Shown here: positions 25,840 to 33,481 of the stretch, piece by piece | How the letters are laid out: each line of letters begins with the position of its first letter | Numbering within the stretch: position 1 is the stretch's first letter | DNA from: JAABVD01 sp965204545 | GTDB lineage: Bacteria; Verrucomicrobiota; Verrucomicrobiia; Opitutales; UBA2995 | DNA: 64,000 nucleotides | Direction of reading: 5' to 3' | NCBI GenBank assembly: GCA_965204545.1 | Contig: CBDBFA010000003.1 | Location: 1,426,001 to 1,490,000 of the forward strand | Notes under the pieces: generated by a model | Databases searched by the model: none | Seen by the model: the letters and a program-made list of their open reading frames with translations, nothing else | Told to the model about the DNA's origin: nothing | Position numbers and translations under genes: made by a program

Positions 25840-27063
25840 ATGGCCGGGCCACCCAAAGGACTTCCCCAGGAAAGGTTTTCCTACCACCAGGAAATCGAAT
25901 TGGAGATCGAAAACCTCACCCACCTGGGTCAGGGGATCGGCCGGCTCGATGGTTGGCCGGTCAGGGTGCCCTTTTCCTTGCCGGGCGAACGCATCCGGGC
26001 GCGGGTTTACCGCAACCGGGTCGATTACTCGGATGCGGACCTGATTGAAGTTTTGCGCCCCTCGCCTCATCGGGTGCGCCCCGCCTGCAAGTTATTCGGG
26101 AAATGCGGGGGATGCCAGTATCAGCATTTGGCCTACGAACAACAATTGAGGCGCAAAACCCGTCAGGTGCAGGAGTTGGCGGATGAGGCATTGAATGGAA
26201 CCCATCGCGTCGAGGCCGCCATCCGCTCGCCCCGCCCCTATGGCTACCGGTCCAAACTGACGCCCCATTTTCACAAACCGCGGCGGGGACGGGAATTGAA
26301 AATCGGCTTTCTCCAGGTGGGTCGGCGCAGCCGGTTGGTGGACGTCGAGCAATGCCCCATCGCCACGCAGAAAATAAACGCCGCTTTTCCGGAAGTGCGG
26401 CAATCGGTTCTGGAAAATCCCGGGAATTATAAGAACGGAGCGACCCTGTTGCTGAGAGAGGTTGAAGAAGGGGTGGTGACGGATCCCCGGACCATCGTCA
26501 CGGAAGCGGTGGGGAATTTGAAATTCCGTTTCAAGGCGAGTGAGTTTTTTCAAAACAATCCCTTTTTACTGCCGCAACTGGTCGAACACGTTTCCCAACA
26601 GGCCCGGGCTCAAGGCCTGCGTTACCTGATCGACGCCTATTGCGGATCCGGCTTGTTTGCCCTGTCCGTCGGGCGACACTTCGAGGGCGCGGTGGGAGTA
26701 GAGATAAGTGAAAAGGCTGTTGGGTATGCGCGCAATAATGCGCAGTTGAACGGATTGGAGGGTTGCAAATTCCAGGTGGGGGATGCGGCGCAAATCTTCC
26801 ACCAGATGGAATTTCCCGCTGTGGAGACGGTCGTGGTGATAGACCCACCCCGCAAGGGCTGCAGCCCGGGGTTTCTCAAACAGCTCTTCGCCTTTGGTCC
26901 GGCCCGGGTGATCTACGTCAGTTGCCATCCGGCCACGCAAATGCGGGATCTGGACGCATTCCAACAGTCCGGCTACCGCATATGCCGGTTACAACCCATC
27001 GATTTGTTTCCGCAAACCCGCCACATCGAGAATATTGCAACCTTGCAAAAAATCGGCGTTTGA
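25840..27063 (+). CDS. 23S rRNA (uracil-5-)-methyltransferase, RlmD/RumA family
   Basis: This 407-aa protein makes 5-methyluridine in RNA using SAM. An N-terminal TRAM domain (about 15-75) precedes iron-sulphur ligands Cys83, Cys89 and Cys92 (CKLFGKCGGC), with a fourth likely at VEQC. The Rossmann domain has DAYCGSGLFALSVG, and the catalytic tail has DPPRKG and Cys362 in SCHPATQMRD. The family includes RlmD (U1939), RlmC and TrmA. The Fe-S motif favours RlmD/RlmC over TrmA, but the exact base is not certain. The ATG at 25840 gives a usual length. hisC follows after 30 bases. Confidence 0.93.
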   Translation: MAGPPKGLPQERFSYHQEIELEIENLTHLGQGIGRLDGWPVRVPFSLPGERIRARVYRNRVDYSDADLIEVLRPSPHRVRPACKLFGKCGGCQYQHLAYEQQLRRKTRQVQELADEALNGTHRVEAAIRSPRPYGYRSKLTPHFHKPRRGRELKIGFLQVGRRSRLVDVEQCPIATQKINAAFPEVRQSVLENPGNYKNGATLLLREVEEGVVTDPRTIVTEAVGNLKFRFKASEFFQNNPFLLPQLVEHVSQQARAQGLRYLIDAYCGSGLFALSVGRHFEGAVGVEISEKAVGYARNNAQLNGLEGCKFQVGDAAQIFHQMEFPAVETVVVIDPPRKGCSPGFLKQLFAFGPARVIYVSCHPATQMRDLDAFQQSGYRICRLQPIDLFPQTRHIENIATLQKIGV

Positions 27064-27093
27064 TCCCTTCTGGCCTTCTTCAATTTATTGATC

Positions 27094-28206
27094 ATGCCAG
27101 CGGCAAAACCAACTTATGCGGATCTGGCCGTCCCGTCGATCCACCGGCAGCCCGTCTATGAACCGGGCCGGCCCATCGACGTGGTGGCTCGGGAATTTGG
27201 GCTGGACCCGCAGGAAACCATAAAACTGGCCTCCAATGAAAATCCCCTGGGCCCCTCCCCAAAGGCGCTCGCCGCGGTGCGGGATTTCCTCGATCAGGCC
27301 CACCTCTACCCGGACGGCGGCTGTTACTCGTTGCGCCAAAAACTGGCCGAAAAAATGGGTTTGTCAGCCGATCAGTTCGTTTTTGGAAACGGTTCCAACG
27401 AGGTTATAGAACTGGTCGGACACGCCTTCATGATGCCGGGGGACGAGGTGGTCATGGGAGAGAAAGCGTTCATCGTCTACAAACTGGTTTCGTTGTTGTT
27501 CGGGGCGACGCCGGTGGAAGTGCCTCTCCGGAATTTCACCCACCATCTGGAAGCCATGGGAGAAGCCATAACGGAGAAGACCAAATTGGTGTTTCTTCCG
27601 AGCCCCAACAATCCTACCGGGACGATGAACGAGCCGGCCGAGGTGGTCGCCTTTGCCCGGTCCCTGCCCGACCACGTGATCTTCGCATTGGATGAAGCCT
27701 ATTGCGAGTACCTGGACGATCCGGTCGACCTGCGCCCGCTCATAGCCGAAGGTAGGAAGATCATCTGTTTTCGCACCTTTTCCAAAATTTATGGATTGGC
27801 CGGTTTCCGCCTGGGTTACGGCTACTGCGGAGCCGATTGCGCCTCCCTGCTGAACAGGGTCCGCGCCCCGTTCAATGTCAACTCCCTGGCCCAGGCGGCC
27901 GCCGTGGCCTCTTTGGACGACCACCATTTCGTTCAACGAAGCCGGGAGGTAAACCGAGCCGGTTTGCGGGAATTATCCGATTTTTGTCAAAATTTCAAGC
28001 TCGACTATGTTCCCAGTCATGGTAATTTCATGCTCATTAAAGTGGGAAGCGGTTTGGAGGTGTTCCGTAAATTACAAAAAGTCGGCGTTATAGTGCGCCC
28101 GATGGGGCCCTATGGGTTGCCCGAACACGTGCGGATATCAGTGGGCAGAAAAGCCGAGAATGTGCGGCTATGCCGGGAGCTTCAAAATGTGCTGGGGCTC
28201 TCCTGA
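27094..28206 (+). CDS. hisC: Histidinol-phosphate aminotransferase
   Basis: This PLP-dependent fold-type I enzyme makes histidinol phosphate in histidine synthesis (370 aa). Family signatures include KLASNENPLGPSPKA, the LVFLPSPNNPTG loop, DEAYCEY with the PLP-binding Asp and Tyr, and the Schiff-base Lys231 in TFSKIYGLAGFRLGYG. The frame is open to a TTG at 27088. I use the ATG at 27094 two codons later. No other his gene is nearby. Some family members prefer aromatic amino acids, so a secondary role is possible. Confidence 0.92.
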   Translation: MPAAKPTYADLAVPSIHRQPVYEPGRPIDVVAREFGLDPQETIKLASNENPLGPSPKALAAVRDFLDQAHLYPDGGCYSLRQKLAEKMGLSADQFVFGNGSNEVIELVGHAFMMPGDEVVMGEKAFIVYKLVSLLFGATPVEVPLRNFTHHLEAMGEAITEKTKLVFLPSPNNPTGTMNEPAEVVAFARSLPDHVIFALDEAYCEYLDDPVDLRPLIAEGRKIICFRTFSKIYGLAGFRLGYGYCGADCASLLNRVRAPFNVNSLAQAAAVASLDDHHFVQRSREVNRAGLRELSDFCQNFKLDYVPSHGNFMLIKVGSGLEVFRKLQKVGVIVRPMGPYGLPEHVRISVGRKAENVRLCRELQNVLGLS

Positions 28207-28230
28207 ATTTTTCTTGGTGAACGGGTATCG

Positions 28231-29526
28231 GTGAGTGCAGTTTATGGGTATTGGGCCCTGCTGACCGTTGCGGCGGGGGTCCTGGTATTGCTCAATGCCG
28301 TTTTCGTAGCGTGTGAGTTCAGCCTGATCAAACTCCGGTTCAGCCATTTCAATCCGGACCTTCTGGAGGAATTGGAGCGTCAAAGGGGGATCGACCACCT
28401 CTTGAACCGGGTCGATCGCACCTTTCGGTTTTTAAGGTTGGGCATCGCCCTTTGCACCCTGGGCCTGGGTCTGCTCATCTTCGCCTGCTTTCAAGCCGCC
28501 GCCACCTGGCTGGGATTGGCCGAGAAAACGGGGATGTGGTGGTTGCTGCTGGGCGCCTCCTTCCTGTTGGCAATCGCCCTTCGCTACGTAATCGGAGAAC
28601 TGGCGCCGCGCGCGGTGGCCTTGCGCCATCCCGTGCAGACTTTGCGAAATTCGGTTTGGGTCGTTCGAGCCTGCCAAGTGCTGGCCCATCCCCTGCTGGA
28701 ACTCATGGATTGGGCTTCCCGCGCCCTCCTCCGATGGCTGAAAATCGATGCGCGAAATGGCCTCAACCTCTTGGACATGGGAGTGCAAATCGAGAACTTG
28801 GAAGAGGATTCGCAGGTCCCGGTGTTTTCCCAAAAAATGCTCAAAAACGTCATATCCATGCGGGACCTGGTGGTTCAGGACGTCATGTTGCCCCGCAATC
28901 AGATCCAGTTCTTCGACATTTCCAACAGCAACGACTTCAACATGGCCTTGGCCAAACGTACCGGCCACACCCGATTCCCCCTGTGCGAGGGGGATTTGGA
29001 CAATTGCGTGGGCATCGTTCACATCAAGGATATCTTCCGCAGCGATCTTTCCGGCCGCCGGATCGATTTCAGGAAAATAGCCCGGCCGACCGTTTACACC
29101 GGTCCGGATGAAACCCTTGAGGGTGTATTGCAGCAGTTGATGGGGGAAAAGGTGCACATGGCCCTGGTGCGGGACGAATTCGGTGGAACGGTGGGAGTGG
29201 TGACCCTGGAAAACATCGTGGAGGAACTGGTGGGCAATATTCAGGATGAATTCGATTCCGAAGAGGAGCAAATCGAGGAACTGCAGCAGGATGTGTTCAT
29301 GGTGGACGGATTGACTCCCCTGCACGAGATCGAGGATCGGCTGGGGATCGGCATCGAGGAGGAGGAAGTCTCCACCATCGGCGGTTTGATGACTTCCGAA
29401 TTGGGAAAAATTCCGGAGGCGGGGCAGAAGGTCGCCATTGAAAATTTGGAAATCGAAGCCGTCGAAGTGGATGAAAAACGTTTGATCTCCGCCAAAGTGC
29501 GCCTGACTCAGGCCGATGGGGATTAA
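28231..29526 (+). CDS. CNNM/CorC-family transporter with CBS pair
   Basis: This 431-aa protein (often labelled hemolysin/TlyC) has a DUF21/CNNM membrane domain with three or four helices (about 5-150), a CBS-domain pair (about 205-335, including VQDVMLPRNQIQ and HMALVRDEFGGTVGVVTLENIVEELVG) and a C-terminal CorC domain (about 345-430). CNNM proteins are linked to Mg2+ or Co2+ transport and efflux, with CBS domains sensing nucleotides. Translation starts at GTG 28231, with no upstream ATG in frame. The stop sits in a GATTAACCACAGAGG repeat module. It follows hisC by 24 bases and may be in the same transcript. Confidence 0.88.
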   Translation: MSAVYGYWALLTVAAGVLVLLNAVFVACEFSLIKLRFSHFNPDLLEELERQRGIDHLLNRVDRTFRFLRLGIALCTLGLGLLIFACFQAAATWLGLAEKTGMWWLLLGASFLLAIALRYVIGELAPRAVALRHPVQTLRNSVWVVRACQVLAHPLLELMDWASRALLRWLKIDARNGLNLLDMGVQIENLEEDSQVPVFSQKMLKNVISMRDLVVQDVMLPRNQIQFFDISNSNDFNMALAKRTGHTRFPLCEGDLDNCVGIVHIKDIFRSDLSGRRIDFRKIARPTVYTGPDETLEGVLQQLMGEKVHMALVRDEFGGTVGVVTLENIVEELVGNIQDEFDSEEEQIEELQQDVFMVDGLTPLHEIEDRLGIGIEEEEVSTIGGLMTSELGKIPEAGQKVAIENLEIEAVEVDEKRLISAKVRLTQADGD

Positions 29527-29710
29527 CCACAGAGGGAGAGGCGCCGTTGGCGCCAATTAGGAATTAAAAATGAGGAATGGAAAGGCACAAAGGGACTGAG
29601 TTGCGAAAAGGGACAGGGGTTTTTCGTGATCGTGATCGTGATCGATAATCACAGAGATATGAGCATGAACCCATGAATTGACTCTCGCGAAGCACTCCAA
29701 GGAGGCCCTA
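29527..29710. repeat. Intergenic word-repeat mosaic
   Basis: From the stop outwards the order is ACCACAGAGGGAGAG, a perfect hairpin GGCGCC-GTT-GGCGCC (29540-29554), AATTAGGAATTAAAAATGAGG, and a CGTGATCGTGATCGTGATCG hexamer run near 29625. CTCTCGCGAAGCACTCCAAGG comes last. The convergent TPR gene ends at its right edge. Confidence 0.55.
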
Positions 29711-31246
29711 CTAAAGGCTTTCCAGGAGTTCAATCCGTTTGGCGGGTGTGAGGGTATCCAAAATCTGCGTTATCCGCTCCCCGGCCTCGGCCACAAAGGT
29801 ATTTTCATCGGAAGCCAGATGCCGCACGATCTCCCGCTTCAACTTGAAGGGAAGGGTCTTGCGGTCCACCATTCCTTTGCTCTGCGACAATACGGCCTGG
29901 GTGTCGCCCAGCATCAAGTCGGCTTGAATCCGGTAAACCAGAGCGGGTTGGTTTCCCGGATTTTGCTTCAATAGGTATTCAGCAATGTCTTTGGCACGAT
30001 CGGGGCGGCCGAGATCGAGCAATTTTTGGCAAATCCTCAACAGGGCGGAGGGCCGGATGTATCCTGCTGAAACCAGTTCCTTCAGGGCTACATCGCCCTC
30101 ATCATCCACCCCCAAGGCATAGGCATTGGTCAAGGACAGGCTGTGGAAGAGAATGTTATGCAGGGGAATCATCAGGTTTACGGCCTCGGGGGGTTGGGCC
30201 AGCATGGCGCTGGCGGCCTCGTGCTGTCCGGCGTTGATGCGGGCTTCGAGAGCGAGGAACCACATCATGGGGGCCCGGGCTGTCGAGCGTTCTGCCCGTT
30301 CCATGATGATGGATTGGAGGGCGGGTTCTCCCGCCTCGGCGAGATAGTGCAGAAGTTCGTACAAGGAACTTTCATCCTGGTATATCTGGGGGACGAGTTG
30401 GAGGAACCGCTCAATCTCGGGATTTGCCTCGGGACCTAGGACGCCAAAGTAGTTTACCGCGGTCCCAACGGAGAAGGGGTTACTCAAATAGGTTTGACGG
30501 GCCAGGTTCAAAGCCTTGTCATCCTCGCCCAATTGCCGGTAAAGCCAGGTGAGGCGAGTTACGACCTCGCGGTGGTTCGGATGGGCGGCGCGGAGGGCCT
30601 CGAGTTCCGCCAGGGCGAGTTCCTCCAAGCCTTGATCAAAATGGATCCGGCTGCTCAGGACGCGGATTGAAATGGATGGGGCGGGCCCGATGACTTCCCC
30701 GGCCTTGGCGTAATCGGCCTGATGATAATAGGCTTTAGCCAGGGCGGATCGGGCTGCGGACAGGGCGGAATCGGGCACCAGGTTTTCATCCAGCCCTTTT
30801 TCCAATATCCGGATGATGACGCGGTCCGCCTGGTAGTATTCGAGAAATCGAATCATCTTTTCCCAGAAAGCCTCATTCCGGGCCGCGTATTCCAGGCCCG
30901 CTTCCAGCACTTGCACGGCCCGAACCACTTCATTGGCCTGAAACAACATATCGGCCTTGGCCAACCGGCCTTCCAGGTTTCCCGGAGATTTTGCCACCCC
31001 CAACCGGATGTAATAAAAGGCTTGGTTCCACTCCCTGGCTTCGAGGTGTCGAAGGCCTTTTTCTATAAAATAGTCTCCCCATTTGGGTCGAATCCGGCTC
31101 CAATTCCACGGGAAAGCCACATCGGTATAGCGAATGGCTTCATAGCCTTTGGAGTACTGGATAAAAAAATACAACCCACTGGAAGCGCCCATCCAAAGGA
31201 CAAAGGCCAGTCCCGCTAAAATTCCCAGAATAAGTTTAGCCCGCAT
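29711..31246 (-). CDS. Membrane-anchored TPR-type protein near the exopolysaccharide genes
   Basis: This 511-aa protein starts with one membrane helix (residues about 4-30: LILGILAGLAFVLWMGASSG) and continues as helical repeats of TPR character throughout, for example HLEAREWNQAFYYIRLGVAKSPG and AKADMLFQANEVVRAVQVLEAGL. I recognise no enzyme domain, so it is probably an envelope scaffold or assembly factor, perhaps for the polysaccharide genes that diverge from it. Oddly, the start codon lies inside the right-hand arm of MITE-like copy D: the arm reads TGAGAAATGCGGGCTAA, giving both ATG and a possible GAGAA ribosome site. An in-frame start further down would cut into the helix. Confidence 0.75.
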   Translation of the reverse strand: MRAKLILGILAGLAFVLWMGASSGLYFFIQYSKGYEAIRYTDVAFPWNWSRIRPKWGDYFIEKGLRHLEAREWNQAFYYIRLGVAKSPGNLEGRLAKADMLFQANEVVRAVQVLEAGLEYAARNEAFWEKMIRFLEYYQADRVIIRILEKGLDENLVPDSALSAARSALAKAYYHQADYAKAGEVIGPAPSISIRVLSSRIHFDQGLEELALAELEALRAAHPNHREVVTRLTWLYRQLGEDDKALNLARQTYLSNPFSVGTAVNYFGVLGPEANPEIERFLQLVPQIYQDESSLYELLHYLAEAGEPALQSIIMERAERSTARAPMMWFLALEARINAGQHEAASAMLAQPPEAVNLMIPLHNILFHSLSLTNAYALGVDDEGDVALKELVSAGYIRPSALLRICQKLLDLGRPDRAKDIAEYLLKQNPGNQPALVYRIQADLMLGDTQAVLSQSKGMVDRKTLPFKLKREIVRHLASDENTFVAEAGERITQILDTLTPAKRIELLESL

Positions 31247-31415
31247 TTCTCAAAAAATTCGTAGCGAGCGAACGGAGGTCGAGTGCTGGTGCGGGTTTCG
31301 GGCAGATTCGCGGATGAAGCTGGGTCGACACCCTGCGAAGTCGGGAATCCAACGAAGGCCGCTCCAGTGCCGACATACCGGAGCGCAGTAGAAAATTTGG
31401 TAGAAATGCGGGTTA
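31237..31415 (-). mobile_element. MITE-like element, copy D
   Basis: About 179 bp, inverted relative to copies A and B. One end is perfect (TAGCCCGCATTTCTCA at 31237) and the other has decayed (TAGAAATGCGGGTTA). Its body matches copy A over most of its length (GGTGCGGGTTTCGGGCAGAT, GAAGCTGGGTCGACACCCTG). It overlaps the first ten bases of the TPR gene and sits in the divergent control region of the polysaccharide operon. Confidence 0.65.
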
Positions 31416-31669
31416 GGTCTCAATTGCATTGTATAGGGCTTTTCCAGCCCGGTTACACGACCACCTTCAATTACACTCCAAATTGCCGTAATGGCCTGGC
31501 TCAGGCGGGAAGGGGTCAACATATAGGGTGCGGCATCCTGACGGGCCAAGAATATAATCGAGATGGCAGGTGATCCCGAAGGTTAATGGAATAATTAATG
31601 CTAGTTTCTTGCAGGGCCTCCATCGGACCTTCCGACTGACGCCAATCCCCATGGCCCAACCCTGGAAAT

Positions 31670-32845
31670 ATGACTTGCAAAACCTGCTTCCCCATCGTCA
31701 TGGCAGTCCTTTTTCCCATCACTGCCTGCCATGCTTCTCCGATGATGGCGCTTGGAGACAACGGCAGCATCATTGCCCGATTGGGAGGAGCTATCCAGTA
31801 TCACGATAATATTTTCCTCGATAGTGCCAATGAGAGAAGCGACACCATTGTAGTATTTTCACCCGGTGTGGAGTTGAACTTGGGGGGAACGGCGGCCAAT
31901 GTCTACACCAGCATCGTATACATCCACGATTTTGTTCATTATTTTGAAACCGATTCCCTGGACCGCGACAATATAAGGGTCGCCATCAAAGGCCATTCCA
32001 AGTGGCCCAAGGCTCGAGTCAACTACTCCATGAGTTTTCGGGAGCATTCCCAAAACGATGCCTCCAACAATGTGGTCGGAGACATTGCCCGAAGGAACCG
32101 GTTTCACGGTATGGTCAGGTCCGAATGGGAAATGAGCGCGAAGTCCTCTGTGGCCGCGAGCCTCGGGGTGGACAATGTCGATTACGAAGCGCCAAACCTC
32201 CACGACCGGGAGTCCTACAACATACCGCTGGATTATTACTGGCAATATTCCCCCAAATTGGACATGAGCGTCGGTTATCGCTTCCGACACACTTCCTTTA
32301 GCCGGGACTACAATTTCCCGGACGTCTTGGGGCTGGATGAATCGCAGGAACCCGCCTCCTACCAAGACTACTTCTTCAACATCGGGGTCCGGAGGCGGAT
32401 CGGCTCCAAGACGAGCGGAGAAATCAAAGTGGGTATCCAGAATCGCGAATCCGTTGCTGCCGGGAGATCGCTGGAAGAAATGTTTGCCGTGGACGGCCGG
32501 GTTGTCTGGGCCGCCACGGCGAAAACCGCTGGGACACTGCGGATTTCGCGGGATTTTCGCTCGGATGCTTTTGGAGCCTCTATCGAGTCGAGCGATTTGA
32601 GCGTTTCCGCAAGAACCAAATTCAACGAGGAATATTCGGGATTTGCCACTATCCGGTATGGGGACGACCGATACTTTACCGGAAGAGAGGACGAGGCACT
32701 ATTTGGGCAGGTGGGCCTCGCCTACGCGCCGAACTTGCACTCGGCCATCAGCCTGGCCTTTGTGGTCTACAACAATAACAGCAATTTCAAGAGCGCGGAT
32801 TTCGATAGTAGCCTGGTCAATCTCTCGGGCAATATGCGCTATTGA
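31670..32845 (+). CDS. Outer-membrane beta-barrel protein of the exopolysaccharide cluster
   Basis: This 391-aa protein has an N-terminal signal peptide (about 1-25) and then alternating amphipathic strands across the whole length, with many aromatic ends. It ends in the pattern SLVNLSGNMRY, whose final aromatic is typical of barrels recognised by BamA. It resembles the BBP2-type putative beta-barrel porins that accompany capsule or EPS genes in several phyla. The Wza-like and Wzc-like genes lie just downstream on the same strand (43-base gap). It could be the outer-membrane exit for the polymer or a surface anchor. Confidence 0.7.
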   Translation: MTCKTCFPIVMAVLFPITACHASPMMALGDNGSIIARLGGAIQYHDNIFLDSANERSDTIVVFSPGVELNLGGTAANVYTSIVYIHDFVHYFETDSLDRDNIRVAIKGHSKWPKARVNYSMSFREHSQNDASNNVVGDIARRNRFHGMVRSEWEMSAKSSVAASLGVDNVDYEAPNLHDRESYNIPLDYYWQYSPKLDMSVGYRFRHTSFSRDYNFPDVLGLDESQEPASYQDYFFNIGVRRRIGSKTSGEIKVGIQNRESVAAGRSLEEMFAVDGRVVWAATAKTAGTLRISRDFRSDAFGASIESSDLSVSARTKFNEEYSGFATIRYGDDRYFTGREDEALFGQVGLAYAPNLHSAISLAFVVYNNNSNFKSADFDSSLVNLSGNMRY

Positions 32846-32888
32846 GGACGGTGGCGGGCCGAGGCCGCCTTTTTATTTGAATCCCAAG

Positions 32889-33479
32889 ATGCAAAACCCT
32901 GTAAGAGCCTTCCTGTCCGTCGCCCTGTATTATGCCGCAATTCCCCATGTAGCCGGGCAGATATCCGATAAGGCGGGCAATTACCGGCTCAATCCATCCG
33001 ATCTTCTGCGGGTGGAAGTTTTTCAGGAACCGGATTTGTTCCGGGAGGTGCGCATGGCTCAAGATGGAAGCATCCTTCTGCCCCTGATCGGAAAAATCTA
33101 TATTGGCGGTAAATCCATCTTCGATGCAGAGCGGTTAATTACGGAACTTTACAACCGGGATTACCTGGTTAACCCCCAAATCAACGTCACCATCGTGGAT
33201 TATGCCCTTCGACGCGTAAACGTAATCGGTCAGGTGAACAACCCCGGCATTGTGGTTTTCCCTCCCGAGGAGGAAATGGTTTTGCTCGAAGCCATTTCAT
33301 TGGCAGGAGGATTCAACCGTCTGGCCGACAAGCGGAAAGTTACCCTCACCCGCACCTTGCTCAACGGGAAAACAGAGACCTTCACCATCGATACCGGCAA
33401 ACTGATCGCGGGTGACGATGCCATGCGCTGGGACCTGCAAAAGGACGATGTGATCTTCATTCCGGAACGCGTATTTTAA
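32889..33479 (+). CDS. Polysaccharide export protein, Wza/GumB-like
   Basis: This 196-aa periplasmic protein has a signal peptide (1-24) followed by the Poly_export domain (YRLNPSDLLRVEVFQEPDL, then VRMAQDGSILLPLIGKIYIGG) and a SLBB segment (VNVIGQVNNPGIVVFP through AGGFNRLADKRKVTLTR). No lipobox cysteine is visible and the protein is short, closer to GumB than to E. coli Wza. I start at ATG 32889, which gives the signal peptide, not at the much earlier in-frame start. It ends three bases before the Wzc-like gene. Confidence 0.88.
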   Translation: MQNPVRAFLSVALYYAAIPHVAGQISDKAGNYRLNPSDLLRVEVFQEPDLFREVRMAQDGSILLPLIGKIYIGGKSIFDAERLITELYNRDYLVNPQINVTIVDYALRRVNVIGQVNNPGIVVFPPEEEMVLLEAISLAGGFNRLADKRKVTLTRTLLNGKTETFTIDTGKLIAGDDAMRWDLQKDDVIFIPERVF

Positions 33480-33481
33480 AG

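Noticed and set aside
31283..31573. Short open frames inside MITE-like copies
   Set aside because: The same peptide appears in other copies because the DNA is repeated, and the frames have no start or domain. They are not genes.
32643..32888. Extended start of the Wza-like protein at 32643
   Set aside because: It would overlap the beta-barrel gene for 200 bases and bury the signal peptide at 32889.
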